NCBI GenBank assembly: GCA_015063325.1
Contig: SVUK01000016.1
Span: forward strand, 1 to 64,000
DNA length: 64,000 bases
From: Oscillospiraceae bacterium
Lineage (GTDB): Bacteria; Bacillota; Clostridia; Oscillospirales; CAG-272
Reading direction: 5' to 3'
In this document: in pieces, positions 25,653 to 33,959 of the stretch
Layout of the letters: every line of letters begins with the position of its first letter
Position numbering within the stretch: position 1 is the first letter of the stretch
Program-made: the position numbers and the translations under genes
Notes under the pieces: generated by a model
What the model saw: only the letters and a program-made list of their open reading frames with translations
What the model was told of the DNA's origin: nothing
The model's database searches: none

Positions 25653-26225
25653 TCAGCAGAACTCGATTCCGTCCTCCGGGCTCATGGAGGCGATGCGCGC
25701 AAGCGATTCTACACGGAACCCTTGTTTGCGCAGGGTGTCTCCACCCTTTTGGTATGTTTTTTCAATCACCGCTCCAATGCCGACCACCGTTGCCCCTGCC
25801 TGCTTGCAAATTTCGGCAAGCGCAGTTGCGGCGCAGCCGTTTGCAAGGAAGTCGTCCAAAATCAGCACCCGGTCATGTTTGCCCAGGTAGTCTTTGGATA
25901 CGAGCAGGGTATTATCGGTTCCGTGCGTGTAGGAATGCGCAACGGCAGACCAGTTGTTGTCGCCGATATTGATTGTTTTGCTTTTCTTTGCAAAAACAAC
26001 AGGGCAGCCGAATTCTGCCGCGGCAAGGCAGGCGACTCCTATGCCGCTCGCTTCCACGGTCAGAATCAGGTTGACCCCTTCGTTTTGATACAGTCTATGG
26101 AACTCTTTTCCGATCTCGCAGAGAAATCCCACGTCAATGCGGTGGTTGAGGAAACTATCTACTTTTAAAACATCGCCGGGGAAAATTTTTCCATCGCGCA
26201 AAATGCGATCTTCCAACAGTTTCAT
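25653..26225 (-). CDS. xpt: xanthine phosphoribosyltransferase
   Basis: A 190-residue enzyme converting xanthine plus PRPP to XMP. MKLLEDRILRDGKIFPGDVL is the usual Xpt start. The PRPP-binding motif is VLILDDFLANGCAATAL, and the LTVEASGI segment lies in the core. It lies just upstream of the nucleoside importer on the same strand, consistent with purine salvage. It has its own promoter at 26320-26348. The leader contains none of the purine-riboswitch core elements that often precede xpt. Confidence 0.96.
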   Translation of the reverse strand: MKLLEDRILRDGKIFPGDVLKVDSFLNHRIDVGFLCEIGKEFHRLYQNEGVNLILTVEASGIGVACLAAAEFGCPVVFAKKSKTINIGDNNWSAVAHSYTHGTDNTLLVSKDYLGKHDRVLILDDFLANGCAATALAEICKQAGATVVGIGAVIEKTYQKGGDTLRKQGFRVESLARIASMSPEDGIEFC

Positions 26226-26319
26226 TGAGCAGTTTTCTCCTTTCTCCGGGGTTTAAAAAAGAAAAACGGCGATTCAATCCAAAAACCGAAAATGATATCC
26301 AGATTGAATTACCATCCTT

Positions 26320-26348
26320 ATTGTACCATACATTCCGACAAAAATCAA
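26320..26348 (-). promoter_or_regulatory. SigA promoter of xpt
   Basis: On the minus strand: TTGATT (26348-26343), 17 bp, TACAAT (26325-26320). The leader to ATG 26225 is about 85 nt, with AAAGGAG near its end. Confidence 0.8.
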
Positions 26349-26448
26349 CCGTCAAATCGACGAAAAGCAAGTCGCCTTTTCCCCTATTTTTTTACATTTT
26401 GACAAAAGCGTTTCTTTCGCCGCGCCAACCGCCTTTCGGCGGTTGAAA

Positions 26449-26482
26449 AGAAAAGAGCACCGCAAAACATGCGGAGCTCTTT
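26449..26482 (-). terminator. terminator downstream of S4-domain stub
   Basis: AAAAGAGC.CCGC, loop, GCGG.GCTCTTTT; T-rich on the minus strand. A second small hairpin AACCGCC/GGCGGTT lies at 26428-26445. Confidence 0.7.
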
Positions 26483-26572
26483 TCGGTTGCTGAGGCGCGG
26501 AGCGCCACAGCCGGCGCGGCGGGGGAAAGACGATTGTTTACCGCAACCCGGCGCACGTTGAAATTTTGGAAC

Positions 26573-26830
26573 TCAATCAAAGACAACGCTCACCGTTGTT
26601 TGCGTTGTATCGGCAACCGTTTCGAAAGCGCCGATGGAGAGGGTCACGCCGACGTCGGTGCCGTCGTACCATTTCAAACCGGAGATCACACTGTCGGATG
26701 TTTCGTCCACCTGCAAATCGGGCTTGGCGGCGGGAGTTCCGTTGACAAGGACAAGCCCCTTGCGGCAGGCGCGGGCGACCTCACTGCGCGAGGCAACGCC
26801 GCATTCCGAAAGCATTTTATCCAGCCGCAT
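26573..26830 (-). pseudogene. S4-domain stub of an RsuA/RluB-type pseudouridine synthase with foreign tail
   Basis: An 85-residue open frame. Residues 1-49 are a good S4 RNA-binding domain, MRLDKMLSECGVASRSEVAR then KGLVLVNG, as found at the N terminus of RsuA/RluB/YtzG enzymes. The catalytic domain that should follow is absent. Instead residues 50-85 (GLKWYDGTDVGVTLSIGAFE) look like the end of an unrelated beta-rich protein. It still has a promoter (26866-26894) but only a weak ribosome site. Probably a deletion-fusion relic; a real small S4 protein is the alternative. Confidence 0.65.
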
Positions 26831-26865
26831 GGCGGTACCTCACGAGAAAAATAGATAGCATAAAT

Positions 26866-26894
26866 ACTATATAATATTGGAATAAAAAAGTCAA
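26866..26894 (-). promoter_or_regulatory. SigA promoter upstream of S4 stub
   Basis: On the minus strand: TTGACT (26894-26889), 17 bp, TATAGT (26871-26866). Confidence 0.7.
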
Positions 26895-27007
26895 GAAAAA
26901 ACGTTTCTTTTTTACAATTCCTCAGGCGCCATTCAGCGCCAGCTCCCGTTTGCCGAAGGCAAATGTTTGCACATAAGGGAGCCGAACAGAAGCTCTGCGA
27001 ACGAAAA

Positions 27008-27033
27008 CCCGGAACGGCAAGCGCCGTTCCGGG
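27008..27033 (-). terminator. hairpin downstream of beta-helix lipoprotein
   Basis: CCCGGAACGGC, loop AAGC, GCCGTTCCGGG, about 90 bases after the stop codon. The T tract on the minus strand is poor, so termination is only probable. Confidence 0.5.
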
Positions 27034-27122
27034 AAAAAGAGAGGAGAAAAAAGCAAAACCGTGAGATCGGGGCAGATCATTTCATTTTCCGTTTTTCAAA
27101 AACAATTTTTAATCTTTCGTTT

Positions 27123-28811
27123 TTAGGGCAGATAGTAAAATTTTCCGTTTTTCTCAATGCCGCGCGCCCAAACGGCGGCAATGCCGTTTTCGGTGTAGGC
27201 ATAGGTGGTACCGTTCATCTTGCCGAAAAAGCGCGCAAAATCCACCTCGGTCGAGCCGACGTAGGTGTTGTAGTCAAACAGGATGCCGTTCGGGTAGGAA
27301 GTTCCTTTCGGATAGTTGCAAAACAGCATTTTGCCGTTGGTGCCGTCAATGTAGTTGTGCGTGACGCTGAAATCGTCTTTCGTATCGTAGGGGCCGCCGC
27401 TGACCTTGATAAACGCGTTAACCGAGAAGGTGGTGCCGGGGTCGATCTTGTCCGGGCGCTGGGTGGTAAAGCCCTCGCCGATCTTCGTGCAGTAGTTGCC
27501 GGTAACGTCCACACCCGAAAACTCCACATTGCTCGTCGTCCAAAGCTCGATCCCGAACCAAACGTTTTGCATGACGTTGTTACGATAGACAATATTTTTG
27601 GAAACGACGTCCGAATTGGACTGCGTGGTCGCGGCGGTATCGTAAATTTGGTCAAAGAAGCAGTTTTCCACCAGCATTCCGTTGCAGGAATTCCAGTTTT
27701 CCACCGCGTTGCCCAGGCGCGTGTAGTAGTTGCGCCATGTGCCGTAGTCGGATTGAATCGCTCCGCCCACAAAGCGGAATTCGCAGTTTTTCACGGTAAA
27801 GTTTTCGCAGTTCATGGGGCGCAGAACGTGCGAGCCGAAGTTGCGAAAATCCAAATTGAGAACGGTAATATCGGCAGCGGGATTTTGCATACTGAAAGCG
27901 AACATGGAAAGCGAAAGCTCCACCGAGCCGAATCGCTCCGCCGGGTTGCCGCCCTCGCAGAGGAGGTAGACGCGCTTTTCGTTGTAATCGTGGTAGAAGG
28001 AGAGGTCGCCCTGCAAAGAAAGTCCCGAGGTGAAAGGATAGCTCGGAATATCCTTTGTTTCAATCCCGTTGCTCACACCCTCCAGCGCGAGAGTGTAGCC
28101 GTCGGGATTCTTTTTGGTTTCGGGATCGGAAAAGGTTTGCAAGGTTTTGATTCCCCAAGCCTCGCCATCGCCGAACACAATCGCGCCGACGTCATTGTAA
28201 ATATTGAGTTTGAGCGACCGATCTTCAAAATAGTAAATATCCGAATTTTGGGAAACGCGGATCCACTTTTCGGCAGGAACGTTGATCGAACCGTAGAAAA
28301 TCGGTTTTGCGCCCTCGCCGTAGGTGGCAAGCGTGACCCGGTTGGGAAGATCGCGAATGAAATAGTCGTTTTTCGTCCGGCGGAAAACGCTGCCGCATTC
28401 AAACAGAATGGTGTCCCCCTCTTTGACGCGCGAGCAGTTTGCAAGCGTCCGCCAAGGGGCTTTGGGCGAGGTTCCGGCGTTGTAGTCCTTGCCGTTGACC
28501 GAGGAAATATAGTAAACGGTACCGTGCGTGGTGACCGGGGCAAAACCCTGTGTTGCGATCAGCTTTTGCGTATAAACCGCGGCAAGCCCAACGCGGACTT
28601 CGGCGGTCAGCGGCTCAAAAAATCCGCCCTGCCAATCGGGGTCGCCGCTCTCGTCCGGCGTTTCGGAGGGGTTTGTTTGATCACCGGGGGTTTGTCCGCC
28701 CGGCGTTTTGGGTTGATCCTGTTCGTCCGGCGTTTTGGAAAATCCGCACGCCGAAAACAGCAGCACGACCGCCAAAAGAAGAGCAAAAAGGGAAAGCATT
28801 CTATAGTTCAC
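27123..28811 (-). CDS. lipoprotein with right-handed parallel beta-helix (pectate-lyase-like fold)
   Basis: A 562-residue exported protein: signal peptide with lipobox LFSAC (Cys22), then a Pro/Gly/Asp-rich spacer (TPGGQTPGDQTNPSE), then a beta-helix. The domain start YYISSVNGKDYNAGTSPKAP with WRTL is the usual opening of parallel beta-helix repeat proteins acting on polysaccharides. Asn ladders such as NLDFRNFGSHVL, VKNCEFRFVGG and VENCFFDQIYD mark successive coils. Start is GTG 28811, with AAGGAGG 8 bases upstream. Likely a surface glycan-binding or degrading protein; substrate unknown and catalytic residues not assigned. Confidence 0.85.
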   Translation of the reverse strand: MNYRMLSLFALLLAVVLLFSACGFSKTPDEQDQPKTPGGQTPGDQTNPSETPDESGDPDWQGGFFEPLTAEVRVGLAAVYTQKLIATQGFAPVTTHGTVYYISSVNGKDYNAGTSPKAPWRTLANCSRVKEGDTILFECGSVFRRTKNDYFIRDLPNRVTLATYGEGAKPIFYGSINVPAEKWIRVSQNSDIYYFEDRSLKLNIYNDVGAIVFGDGEAWGIKTLQTFSDPETKKNPDGYTLALEGVSNGIETKDIPSYPFTSGLSLQGDLSFYHDYNEKRVYLLCEGGNPAERFGSVELSLSMFAFSMQNPAADITVLNLDFRNFGSHVLRPMNCENFTVKNCEFRFVGGAIQSDYGTWRNYYTRLGNAVENWNSCNGMLVENCFFDQIYDTAATTQSNSDVVSKNIVYRNNVMQNVWFGIELWTTSNVEFSGVDVTGNYCTKIGEGFTTQRPDKIDPGTTFSVNAFIKVSGGPYDTKDDFSVTHNYIDGTNGKMLFCNYPKGTSYPNGILFDYNTYVGSTEVDFARFFGKMNGTTYAYTENGIAAVWARGIEKNGKFYYLP

Positions 28812-28856
28812 TGAAAAGTCCTCCTTGTAAAGCGCCTTTTTCCTTGGCTTGATTCT

Positions 28857-28885
28857 ATTCTACTCGAAAACCTTCGATTTTTCAA
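28857..28885 (-). promoter_or_regulatory. SigA promoter of beta-helix lipoprotein
   Basis: On the minus strand: TTGAAA (28885-28880), 17 bp, TAGAAT (28862-28857). Confidence 0.75.
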
Positions 28886-28895
28886 GTTTTTTCGA

Positions 28896-29381
28896 CTATG
28901 AAAAAAATTTTCCCAAGCCGTAGACCCAGCGTCTCAGCTCCTCCGCGCCGGCAGAGGGGGAAAACCGCTTGCCGTCCAGCACCTTTGCGCCGGGCGCGAG
29001 CGATTGGAAATTTTTCGCTGTGCTGCCAAGTCCGCTTCCGCCCGAGGTGCAGAACGGAACCAAAATCTTTCCCGAAAAATCGGCGCTCTCCAAAAAGGTA
29101 TCCACAATCGACGGCTCGCGATACCACCAAACCGGAAATCCGACGAGAACAACTTCATAACCCGAAACGTCCGGCTTGTTTGCCATTGCCGGGCGACAGG
29201 TCGGATCTCTCATTTCCAGCGTTGAACGACTCTGCTTGTTCGTCCAATCAAGATCGGCGGCGGTGTAGGGCTGTTCGGGCAAAATTTCAAACAAATCGGC
29301 GCCAACGGCGTCTGCCATTGTCTTTGCAACGGTTGCCGTCGTTCCGCTTGCGCTAAAATATGCAATCAATGTTTTTTTCAT
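28896..29381 (-). CDS. flavodoxin
   Basis: A 161-residue FMN-binding electron carrier. The phosphate-binding loop is FSASGTTATVAK (residues 9-20), and the 50s/90s loops include VGFPVWWYREPSIVDTF and PFCTSGGSGLGS. The YRE-type aromatic stacking region and GGSG resemble the flavodoxins found beside MerR regulators in Firmicutes. It is transcribed from a promoter with a 19-bp spacer and an overlapping dyad, the hallmark of MerR-type activation, and lies divergent from a MerR gene. A role in redox stress is probable (inference). Confidence 0.93.
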   Translation of the reverse strand: MKKTLIAYFSASGTTATVAKTMADAVGADLFEILPEQPYTAADLDWTNKQSRSTLEMRDPTCRPAMANKPDVSGYEVVLVGFPVWWYREPSIVDTFLESADFSGKILVPFCTSGGSGLGSTAKNFQSLAPGAKVLDGKRFSPSAGAEELRRWVYGLGKFFS

Positions 29382-29434
29382 GATTTTTCCTTTCTTTTAC
29401 GCCCTGCCAACGGGAAAAACTTCCCTCAAAGGGC

Positions 29435-29463
29435 TTGATTTTTTCGTCTTTTGGTGGTACAAT
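29435..29463 (+). promoter_or_regulatory. SigA promoter of merR-type gene
   Basis: TTGATT (29435-29440), 17 bp, TACAAT (29458-29463). The MerR dyad lies about 19 bp downstream of the -10 box, so autoregulation by roadblock is possible. Confidence 0.75.
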
Positions 29464-29466
29464 CCT

Positions 29467-29498
29467 ATTATAAACCCTAAACTTGACTTTATGTCAAG
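29467..29498 (-). promoter_or_regulatory. MerR-type promoter and operator of flavodoxin gene
   Basis: On the minus strand: TTGACA (29497-29492), 19-bp spacer, TATAAT (29472-29467). The dyad CTTGACTTTATGTCAAG (29482-29498) covers the -35 box and half of the spacer. Overlong spacers with a dyad are characteristic of promoters activated by MerR-family DNA distortion. Confidence 0.85.
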
Positions 29499-29528
29499 GC
29501 TTTTTGCAAAAAAGGAGGAAAAATTTTT

Positions 29529-29966
29529 ATGTACACCATTGGGCAAGTGTCAAAACTGTTCGGTCTGCCGGTTTCCACCCTGCGCTACTACGACAAGGAA
29601 GGACTTTTTCCGAATATGGAGCGGCAATCCGGCATTCGCAAATTCGGCGAGCGCGAGCTGGAGGCTCTGCGCGTGATCGAATGCCTGAAAAAGTCGGGCT
29701 TGGAGATCAAGGAGATCAAACAGTATATGGCGTGGTGCAAAGAGGGCGCCTCCACCTATTCCGAACGCAAAAAGCTGTTTGATACCAGAAAAGAAATTGT
29801 GGAAGAGGAGATCGAACGCCTCCAAAAGACGCTGGATATGCTGAAATACAAGTGCTGGTACTACGAAACGGCGATTCGGGACGGGAACGAGAAGCGGTTA
29901 AAGGAACTGTTGCCGGATCATCTTCCGCCCGAAATTCAGGCGCTCTACGACCGCACGCATTCCTGA
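29529..29966 (+). CDS. MerR family transcriptional regulator
   Basis: A 145-residue protein with an N-terminal winged HTH, TIGQVSKLFGLPVSTLRYYD (residues 3-22), followed by the wing FPNMERQSGIRKF. A long dimerisation coiled coil (VEEEIERLQKTLDMLKYKCW) and a short C-terminal effector region with one Cys (KCWYYET) complete it. No metal-binding Cys set is visible, so it belongs with organic or redox sensing members. It very likely controls the divergent flavodoxin gene. AAAGGAGG lies 11 bases before the start. Confidence 0.93.
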   Translation: MYTIGQVSKLFGLPVSTLRYYDKEGLFPNMERQSGIRKFGERELEALRVIECLKKSGLEIKEIKQYMAWCKEGASTYSERKKLFDTRKEIVEEEIERLQKTLDMLKYKCWYYETAIRDGNEKRLKELLPDHLPPEIQALYDRTHS

Positions 29967-29997
29967 TCGGCTCCTTTGGAAAAATATCGCGGAGTTC

Positions 29998-30026
29998 TTG
30001 AAAATCGCCGCGAGAAATGCTATAAT
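29998..30026 (+). promoter_or_regulatory. SigA promoter of hisS
   Basis: TTGAAA (29998-30003), 17 bp, TATAAT (30021-30026). The leader of about 80 nt is too short for a T-box. Confidence 0.8.
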
Positions 30027-30112
30027 AAAGGCAATGAAATCTTTTTTCGGGAAAGTCGGGCGATTTTTCCGAAACGTCCGCCGCAAAAAACGGCGGAAGG
30101 AAAGGAACGAAT

Positions 30113-31405
30113 ATGAGCGAAAAACTCTCCACCCAACCCTATAAAGGCACGCGGGATTTTTACCCTGCCGAAATGCGCTTGCGCAACTGGTTTTTCGGCG
30201 TGATCCGCCGCGAGCTGGAAAATGCCGCCTTTGAAGAATACAACGGTCCCATGCTGGAATCCCTCGACCTTTACGCCGCCAAAAGCGGCGAGGAGCTTGC
30301 CGGCAAACAGACCTACAATTTCACCGACCGCGGCGGCAGAAATGTTGCCATTCGCCCCGAAATGACGCCCACTGTGGCGCGCATGGTGGCGGCGAAGATC
30401 GGGGAAATGACCTTTCCCTTGAAGTGGTTCTCCTTTCCGAACATGTACCGCTACGAGGCAACCCAGCGCGGACGTTTGCGCGAATTTTGGCAGCTCAACG
30501 TGGATATTTTCGGGTGCGACGGCTACGAAGCCGACCTGGAGTGCATTCTTGCCGCCATTCGCATTTTGCGCGCCTTTGGAGCAACCGAGGAAATGTTCAC
30601 CGTGCGCGTCAACAACCGCCGCTTTTTCAACGACGTGATTGCCGCGGTGACCGGCGAGGGTGCCGACGCAAAGGCGATCTCCAAGGTGATCGACCGCCGG
30701 GCAAAGGTGCCGCGCGAGGTCTATGAACGCGACCTGACGGCGCTGGGACTGACCGGGGAAAAGATTGCCGCCATTGACAAGATCTACGAAATGACCGTCC
30801 GCGAGGCGACGGCGCTCTGCCCCGATTCTGTAGGCGCGCAGGAATTGCTGGCGCTGTTTCAAATGCTGGAAAAACTCGGGTTGGACGGCTACTGCAAATT
30901 CGATTTCGGCATTGTCCGCGGACTTGACTACTACACGGGCACGGTTTTTGAGGTCTTTGACAACGCACCGGAGAACAACCGCGCCATGTTCGGCGGCGGA
31001 CGGTACGACAATCTGGTGGGTCTGTTTGTCAAGAACGCCAAGGTTTCGGGCGTGGGATTTGGTATGGGCGACGTAACGCTGGAGAACTTCCTGACCAGTC
31101 ACAATCTGATCCCGGCGACCTTTGGCAGTGCCGTCAAGGTGCTGGTCGCGCGGTTTGACGACGTTCCCTACGAGACCTACCTTTCCCTGACCGAGCGACT
31201 GCGCGACGCAGGGATCAACACCTCGCTCTATCTGGGGCAGAAGAAGTTCGGCAAACAGCTGGAGTACGCCGTCAAGACCGACTGCACGCATCTTGTGGTG
31301 CTGGGCGGCGACGAGCTTGCGCGCGGCGTTGCCAAAATCAAAAATCTTGCCGCACGCGAGGAACGCGAACTGCCCCTGAACGAAATCACAACCGCATTTG
31401 ATTAA
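30113..31405 (+). CDS. hisS: histidyl-tRNA synthetase
   Basis: A 430-residue class II enzyme that charges tRNA-His. Motif 1 region LENAAFEEYNGPMLESLDLY; motif 2 WFSFPNMYRYEATQRGRLRE; histidine A motif GIVRGLDYYTGTVFEVF; motif 3 MFGGGRYDNLVG with GVGFGMGDV. A C-terminal anticodon-binding domain follows (about 335-430). Length fits the family. GGAAAGGAACGAAT precedes ATG. Monocistronic; an R2 module follows. A HisZ-like regulator is a weaker alternative because all catalytic motifs are intact. Confidence 0.96.
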   Translation: MSEKLSTQPYKGTRDFYPAEMRLRNWFFGVIRRELENAAFEEYNGPMLESLDLYAAKSGEELAGKQTYNFTDRGGRNVAIRPEMTPTVARMVAAKIGEMTFPLKWFSFPNMYRYEATQRGRLREFWQLNVDIFGCDGYEADLECILAAIRILRAFGATEEMFTVRVNNRRFFNDVIAAVTGEGADAKAISKVIDRRAKVPREVYERDLTALGLTGEKIAAIDKIYEMTVREATALCPDSVGAQELLALFQMLEKLGLDGYCKFDFGIVRGLDYYTGTVFEVFDNAPENNRAMFGGGRYDNLVGLFVKNAKVSGVGFGMGDVTLENFLTSHNLIPATFGSAVKVLVARFDDVPYETYLSLTERLRDAGINTSLYLGQKKFGKQLEYAVKTDCTHLVVLGGDELARGVAKIKNLAAREERELPLNEITTAFD

Positions 31406-31605
31406 AAGTTTTTTGCCGAGGCTTTTTTTCAAAAAAGCCGGAAAGCCCTTGACCTTCCTTCGCGCCGCAGGCGCGAACAAAAAGCACCACAGGTTCGCGC
31501 GGAGCGCGAAAAGACCTCGGGGCGTTGCCCCGAACCCTACTCGCTTTTTTGGATAAAAAGAAACTTTTTGCAACGCAAAAAGTTGGGTAAAAAACTTTAT
31601 AAAAA
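31406..31605. repeat. R2 module (intergenic)
   Basis: Stems TTCGCGCCGCAGGCGCGAA, GTTCGCGCGGAGCGCGAA, TCGGGGCGTTGCCCCGA (about 31517-31533) and CTTTTTGCAACGCAAAAAG, then GTTGGGTAAAAAACTTTATAA. No gene is seen. Confidence 0.85.
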
Positions 31606-31619
31606 AGGAGTCGAGAGCC

Positions 31620-32543
31620 ATGGAACAGTTCCGTATGTTATCCAAGGACGGCAAGACCGAACTTGCCTGCTACCGCATCGCCCCTGTGGGAAAACCGCGC
31701 GCCGTTTTTCAAATTGTGCACGGAATGTGCGAATACTTCGGCAGATATGAGGACTATGCCAAAACGCTTGCCGAGGGCGGCATTCTCGTTGTCGGACACG
31801 ACCACCTCGGGCATGGCAATACCGCCCCCGCGGCTGATGACCTCGGCTTTACCGCTTCGGGCGGCGGCGCCGATTTTATGGTGGAGGACGTCTTTGCTTT
31901 GACTGAAAAAATGAAAGCCGAGTACCCCGATTTGCCAATCATTCTGTTCGGCCACAGCATGGGCTCCTTTATCGCACGCGAAGTTTTGGCGCGGCACGGC
32001 GACGCCTACCGGGCGGCGATTATCTGCGGTACGGGGGGACCCGAAGCGCCTGCCGGCGCCGGAAAGGTCCTGGCAAAAACCATTATGGCGTTCCGCGGCG
32101 AGCGGCACCGCTCCAAGTTGCTTAAGAACATTGCTTTTGCCGGCTATTATAAAATGACAGGGAAAGACGAGCCGGTCAATTCTTGGTTGACTCACGACAG
32201 AAAGATCGTTGACAAATATAACGCCGATCCCTTCTGCGCCTACACCTTTACCGTTCGCGCCTATCACGACCTGTTTACGCTGGTCGCCTGGGCGAACGAA
32301 AAAAATTGGGCGGAAAAACTGCCCAAAGACCTCCCCTGCTATGTCACGGCAGGCGAGGAAGATCCCGTTGGCGCGTTCGGAAAAGGACCGCGCACGGTCG
32401 CCGACCGCATGATGAAAGCCGGAATGAAAAACGTGACCTTGCGGATGTTCCCCGGAATGCGGCACGAGATTCTCAACGAGATCGGAAAAGAAGAAGTTTA
32501 TCGGGAGATGAACGAATGGATCTTTGCACAGTTGCCGAGCTGA
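31620..32543 (+). CDS. alpha/beta hydrolase, monoacylglycerol lipase/lysophospholipase-like
   Basis: A 307-residue cytoplasmic serine hydrolase (Hydrolase_4 type). The nucleophile elbow is LFGHSMGSFIAREVL, the acid lies in AGEEDPVGAFGKG, and the His in GMRHEILNE. The oxyanion segment VHGMCEYFGRYEDYAKTLAE is typical of monoglyceride lipases, as is GHDHLGHG. AAAAAAGGAGTCGAGAGCC precedes ATG. Its end overlaps ruvX by 28 bases, so the two are co-translated although functionally unrelated. Confidence 0.9.
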   Translation: MEQFRMLSKDGKTELACYRIAPVGKPRAVFQIVHGMCEYFGRYEDYAKTLAEGGILVVGHDHLGHGNTAPAADDLGFTASGGGADFMVEDVFALTEKMKAEYPDLPIILFGHSMGSFIAREVLARHGDAYRAAIICGTGGPEAPAGAGKVLAKTIMAFRGERHRSKLLKNIAFAGYYKMTGKDEPVNSWLTHDRKIVDKYNADPFCAYTFTVRAYHDLFTLVAWANEKNWAEKLPKDLPCYVTAGEEDPVGAFGKGPRTVADRMMKAGMKNVTLRMFPGMRHEILNEIGKEEVYREMNEWIFAQLPS

Positions 32544-32977
32544 AAAACACCGCCGGACGAATTCTCGGGGTCGATTTCGGCGATACACGCACGGGACTTG
32601 CACTTTCGGACCCCTCGCGGTTTTTGGCGTCGGGCATCGGATATATCAGCCCCGGCGGCATTGAAAAAACGGCGACCGCCGTTGCCGGAGTCGCCGCCGA
32701 AAAGGGCGCGACCTGCGTTGTGGTGGGGCTTCCGCGCAACATGGACGGAAGCGAGGGATTCCGCGCCGCAAGGTGCCGGGAGTTTGCCGGGCTTGTTGCC
32801 GCAAAATGCCCCGAAATTCGCGTTGCCATGATGGACGAGCGATTGACTACCGTTTCGGCAACGCGCTACCTGAACGAGACGAACACGCGCGGCAAAAACC
32901 GCAAGGGCGTCATCGACACCCTCTCGGCGCAAATCATCCTGCAAAACGCGCTGGATTTGTTGAAAAATTTGAGATAA
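32516..32977 (+). CDS. ruvX: RuvX/YqgF-type Holliday junction resolvase / pre-16S rRNA nuclease
   Basis: A 153-residue RNase H-fold nuclease. Catalytic motif 1 is ILGVDFGDTRTGLALSDPSR, the central strand VVVGLPRNMDGSEG, and DERLTTVSATRYLNE then DTLSAQIILQNALD supply the remaining acidic positions. YqgF proteins mature 16S rRNA 5' ends and may act on junctions. The start ATG 32516 lies inside the end of the hydrolase gene. Often this gene sits with alaS or other housekeeping genes, so this neighbour is unusual. Confidence 0.93.
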   Translation: MDLCTVAELKNTAGRILGVDFGDTRTGLALSDPSRFLASGIGYISPGGIEKTATAVAGVAAEKGATCVVVGLPRNMDGSEGFRAARCREFAGLVAAKCPEIRVAMMDERLTTVSATRYLNETNTRGKNRKGVIDTLSAQIILQNALDLLKNLR

Positions 32978-33186
32978 TTAAAAGTTTTTTGCCCCACTTT
33001 TTTTCAAAAAAGTGGGTGAGGTGTGGAGCAACGCTCCACGACCTTTCTTCGCGCTCCGCGCGAACCTTCAGCGCTTTTTGTTCGCGCTTTCAGCGCGAAA
33101 TAAGACCTTGAGGCTCTGCCTCAAACTCTGCCAACTTTTTGAATAAAAGAACTTTTTGCGTTGCAAAAAGGGATCAAAAACTTAAA
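32978..33186. repeat. R2 module (intergenic)
   Basis: Stems GTGGAGCAACGCTCCAC, TTCGCGCTCCGCGCGAA, TTGAGGCTCTGCCTCAA (about 33108-33124) and CTTTTTGCGTTGCAAAAAG. The third stem differs from other copies at both arms in a compensating way. Confidence 0.85.
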
Positions 33187-33201
33187 GAAAGGAGAACCGC
33201 C

Positions 33202-33924
33202 ATGGCAAGAGCAAGAGCGCCGCGCGTTGTGCGCCGCATCTTTCGCGTGTTGCTGTTCGCGCTCATTCTGGGCGTCAACGGCATCATTTTTTGGCGGTTC
33301 TGCTCCGCCGGCATTCCCAAAAAGGTCAAATCTATCGAGCCGAATTACGTCCTCGCAAACGCCTACGCCGCCGCCGACGGCAATTTGACCGCCTTTCGGC
33401 AGGAGCAGGCGTCCATCACGCGCGGCGCAAAAAATTCCGGCTATTTTTCGGTGGTTTCCTGCACCTTTTTCCCCCAGGCAGGGCAGGTGCAAATCCTTTT
33501 CCGCTATAACAAAAGCACCCTCAAGCATTTGGCGGAGGACAAGGGACTGGACGCCGTTCCCGAAAAAACGGGCACTCACTTTGACGTAACCCTGTTGCAA
33601 ACCACCGACCGCACGCCAGCCGACAAGACCGACAACCTGAACCCCGAAACGCTCTCCTCCAACCGTTATTTTGCTTCCTCCGAACCGATTCGCGAGGAGA
33701 CCGCGCTCTATACCTATTTCCGCTATACCTTTGACGGCGTTTGGATCGAGGATGACACCGACGGTATTTTTGTAGACGTTTACTGGCTGGGCGACAAGGA
33801 CTATTCCGCGCCTGCCTACGGAACGCTCTGCATTTGGGATTCGGAATCCGAAAATATTCCGGTCAAGCTCTCCGCGTCCGAGCGCCGCGCGCTGGAAGCG
33901 TTTGAGATGATTCTGCCAGATTGA
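33202..33924 (+). CDS. single-pass membrane protein of unknown function
   Basis: A 240-residue protein with a basic N terminus, one transmembrane helix (residues about 13-33, IFRVLLFALILGVNGIIFWR) and an outer domain of about 200 residues. No enzyme motif is recognised. The outer domain is beta-rich with YFSVVSCTFFPQAGQVQILF and YTYFRYTFDGVWIEDDTDGI. AAAGGAGAACCGCC precedes ATG 33202. It probably forms a small operon with thiN 35 bp downstream. Confidence 0.8.
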   Translation: MARARAPRVVRRIFRVLLFALILGVNGIIFWRFCSAGIPKKVKSIEPNYVLANAYAAADGNLTAFRQEQASITRGAKNSGYFSVVSCTFFPQAGQVQILFRYNKSTLKHLAEDKGLDAVPEKTGTHFDVTLLQTTDRTPADKTDNLNPETLSSNRYFASSEPIREETALYTYFRYTFDGVWIEDDTDGIFVDVYWLGDKDYSAPAYGTLCIWDSESENIPVKLSASERRALEAFEMILPD

Positions 33925-33959
33925 AACTATAAAATTCGCACCCGGGAGGAAAAGACGGA

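Noticed and set aside
26226..26320. Purine riboswitch in the xpt leader
   Set aside because: The conserved loop and core elements of the purine aptamer are not present in the ~85-nt leader.
26967..28814. A 615-codon open frame antisense to the beta-helix lipoprotein
   Set aside because: The minus-strand gene has signal peptide, SD and promoter; the + strand product shows no domain.
30027..30112. T-box leader before hisS
   Set aside because: The leader is only about 80 nt and lacks the TGG-type T-box sequence and terminator.
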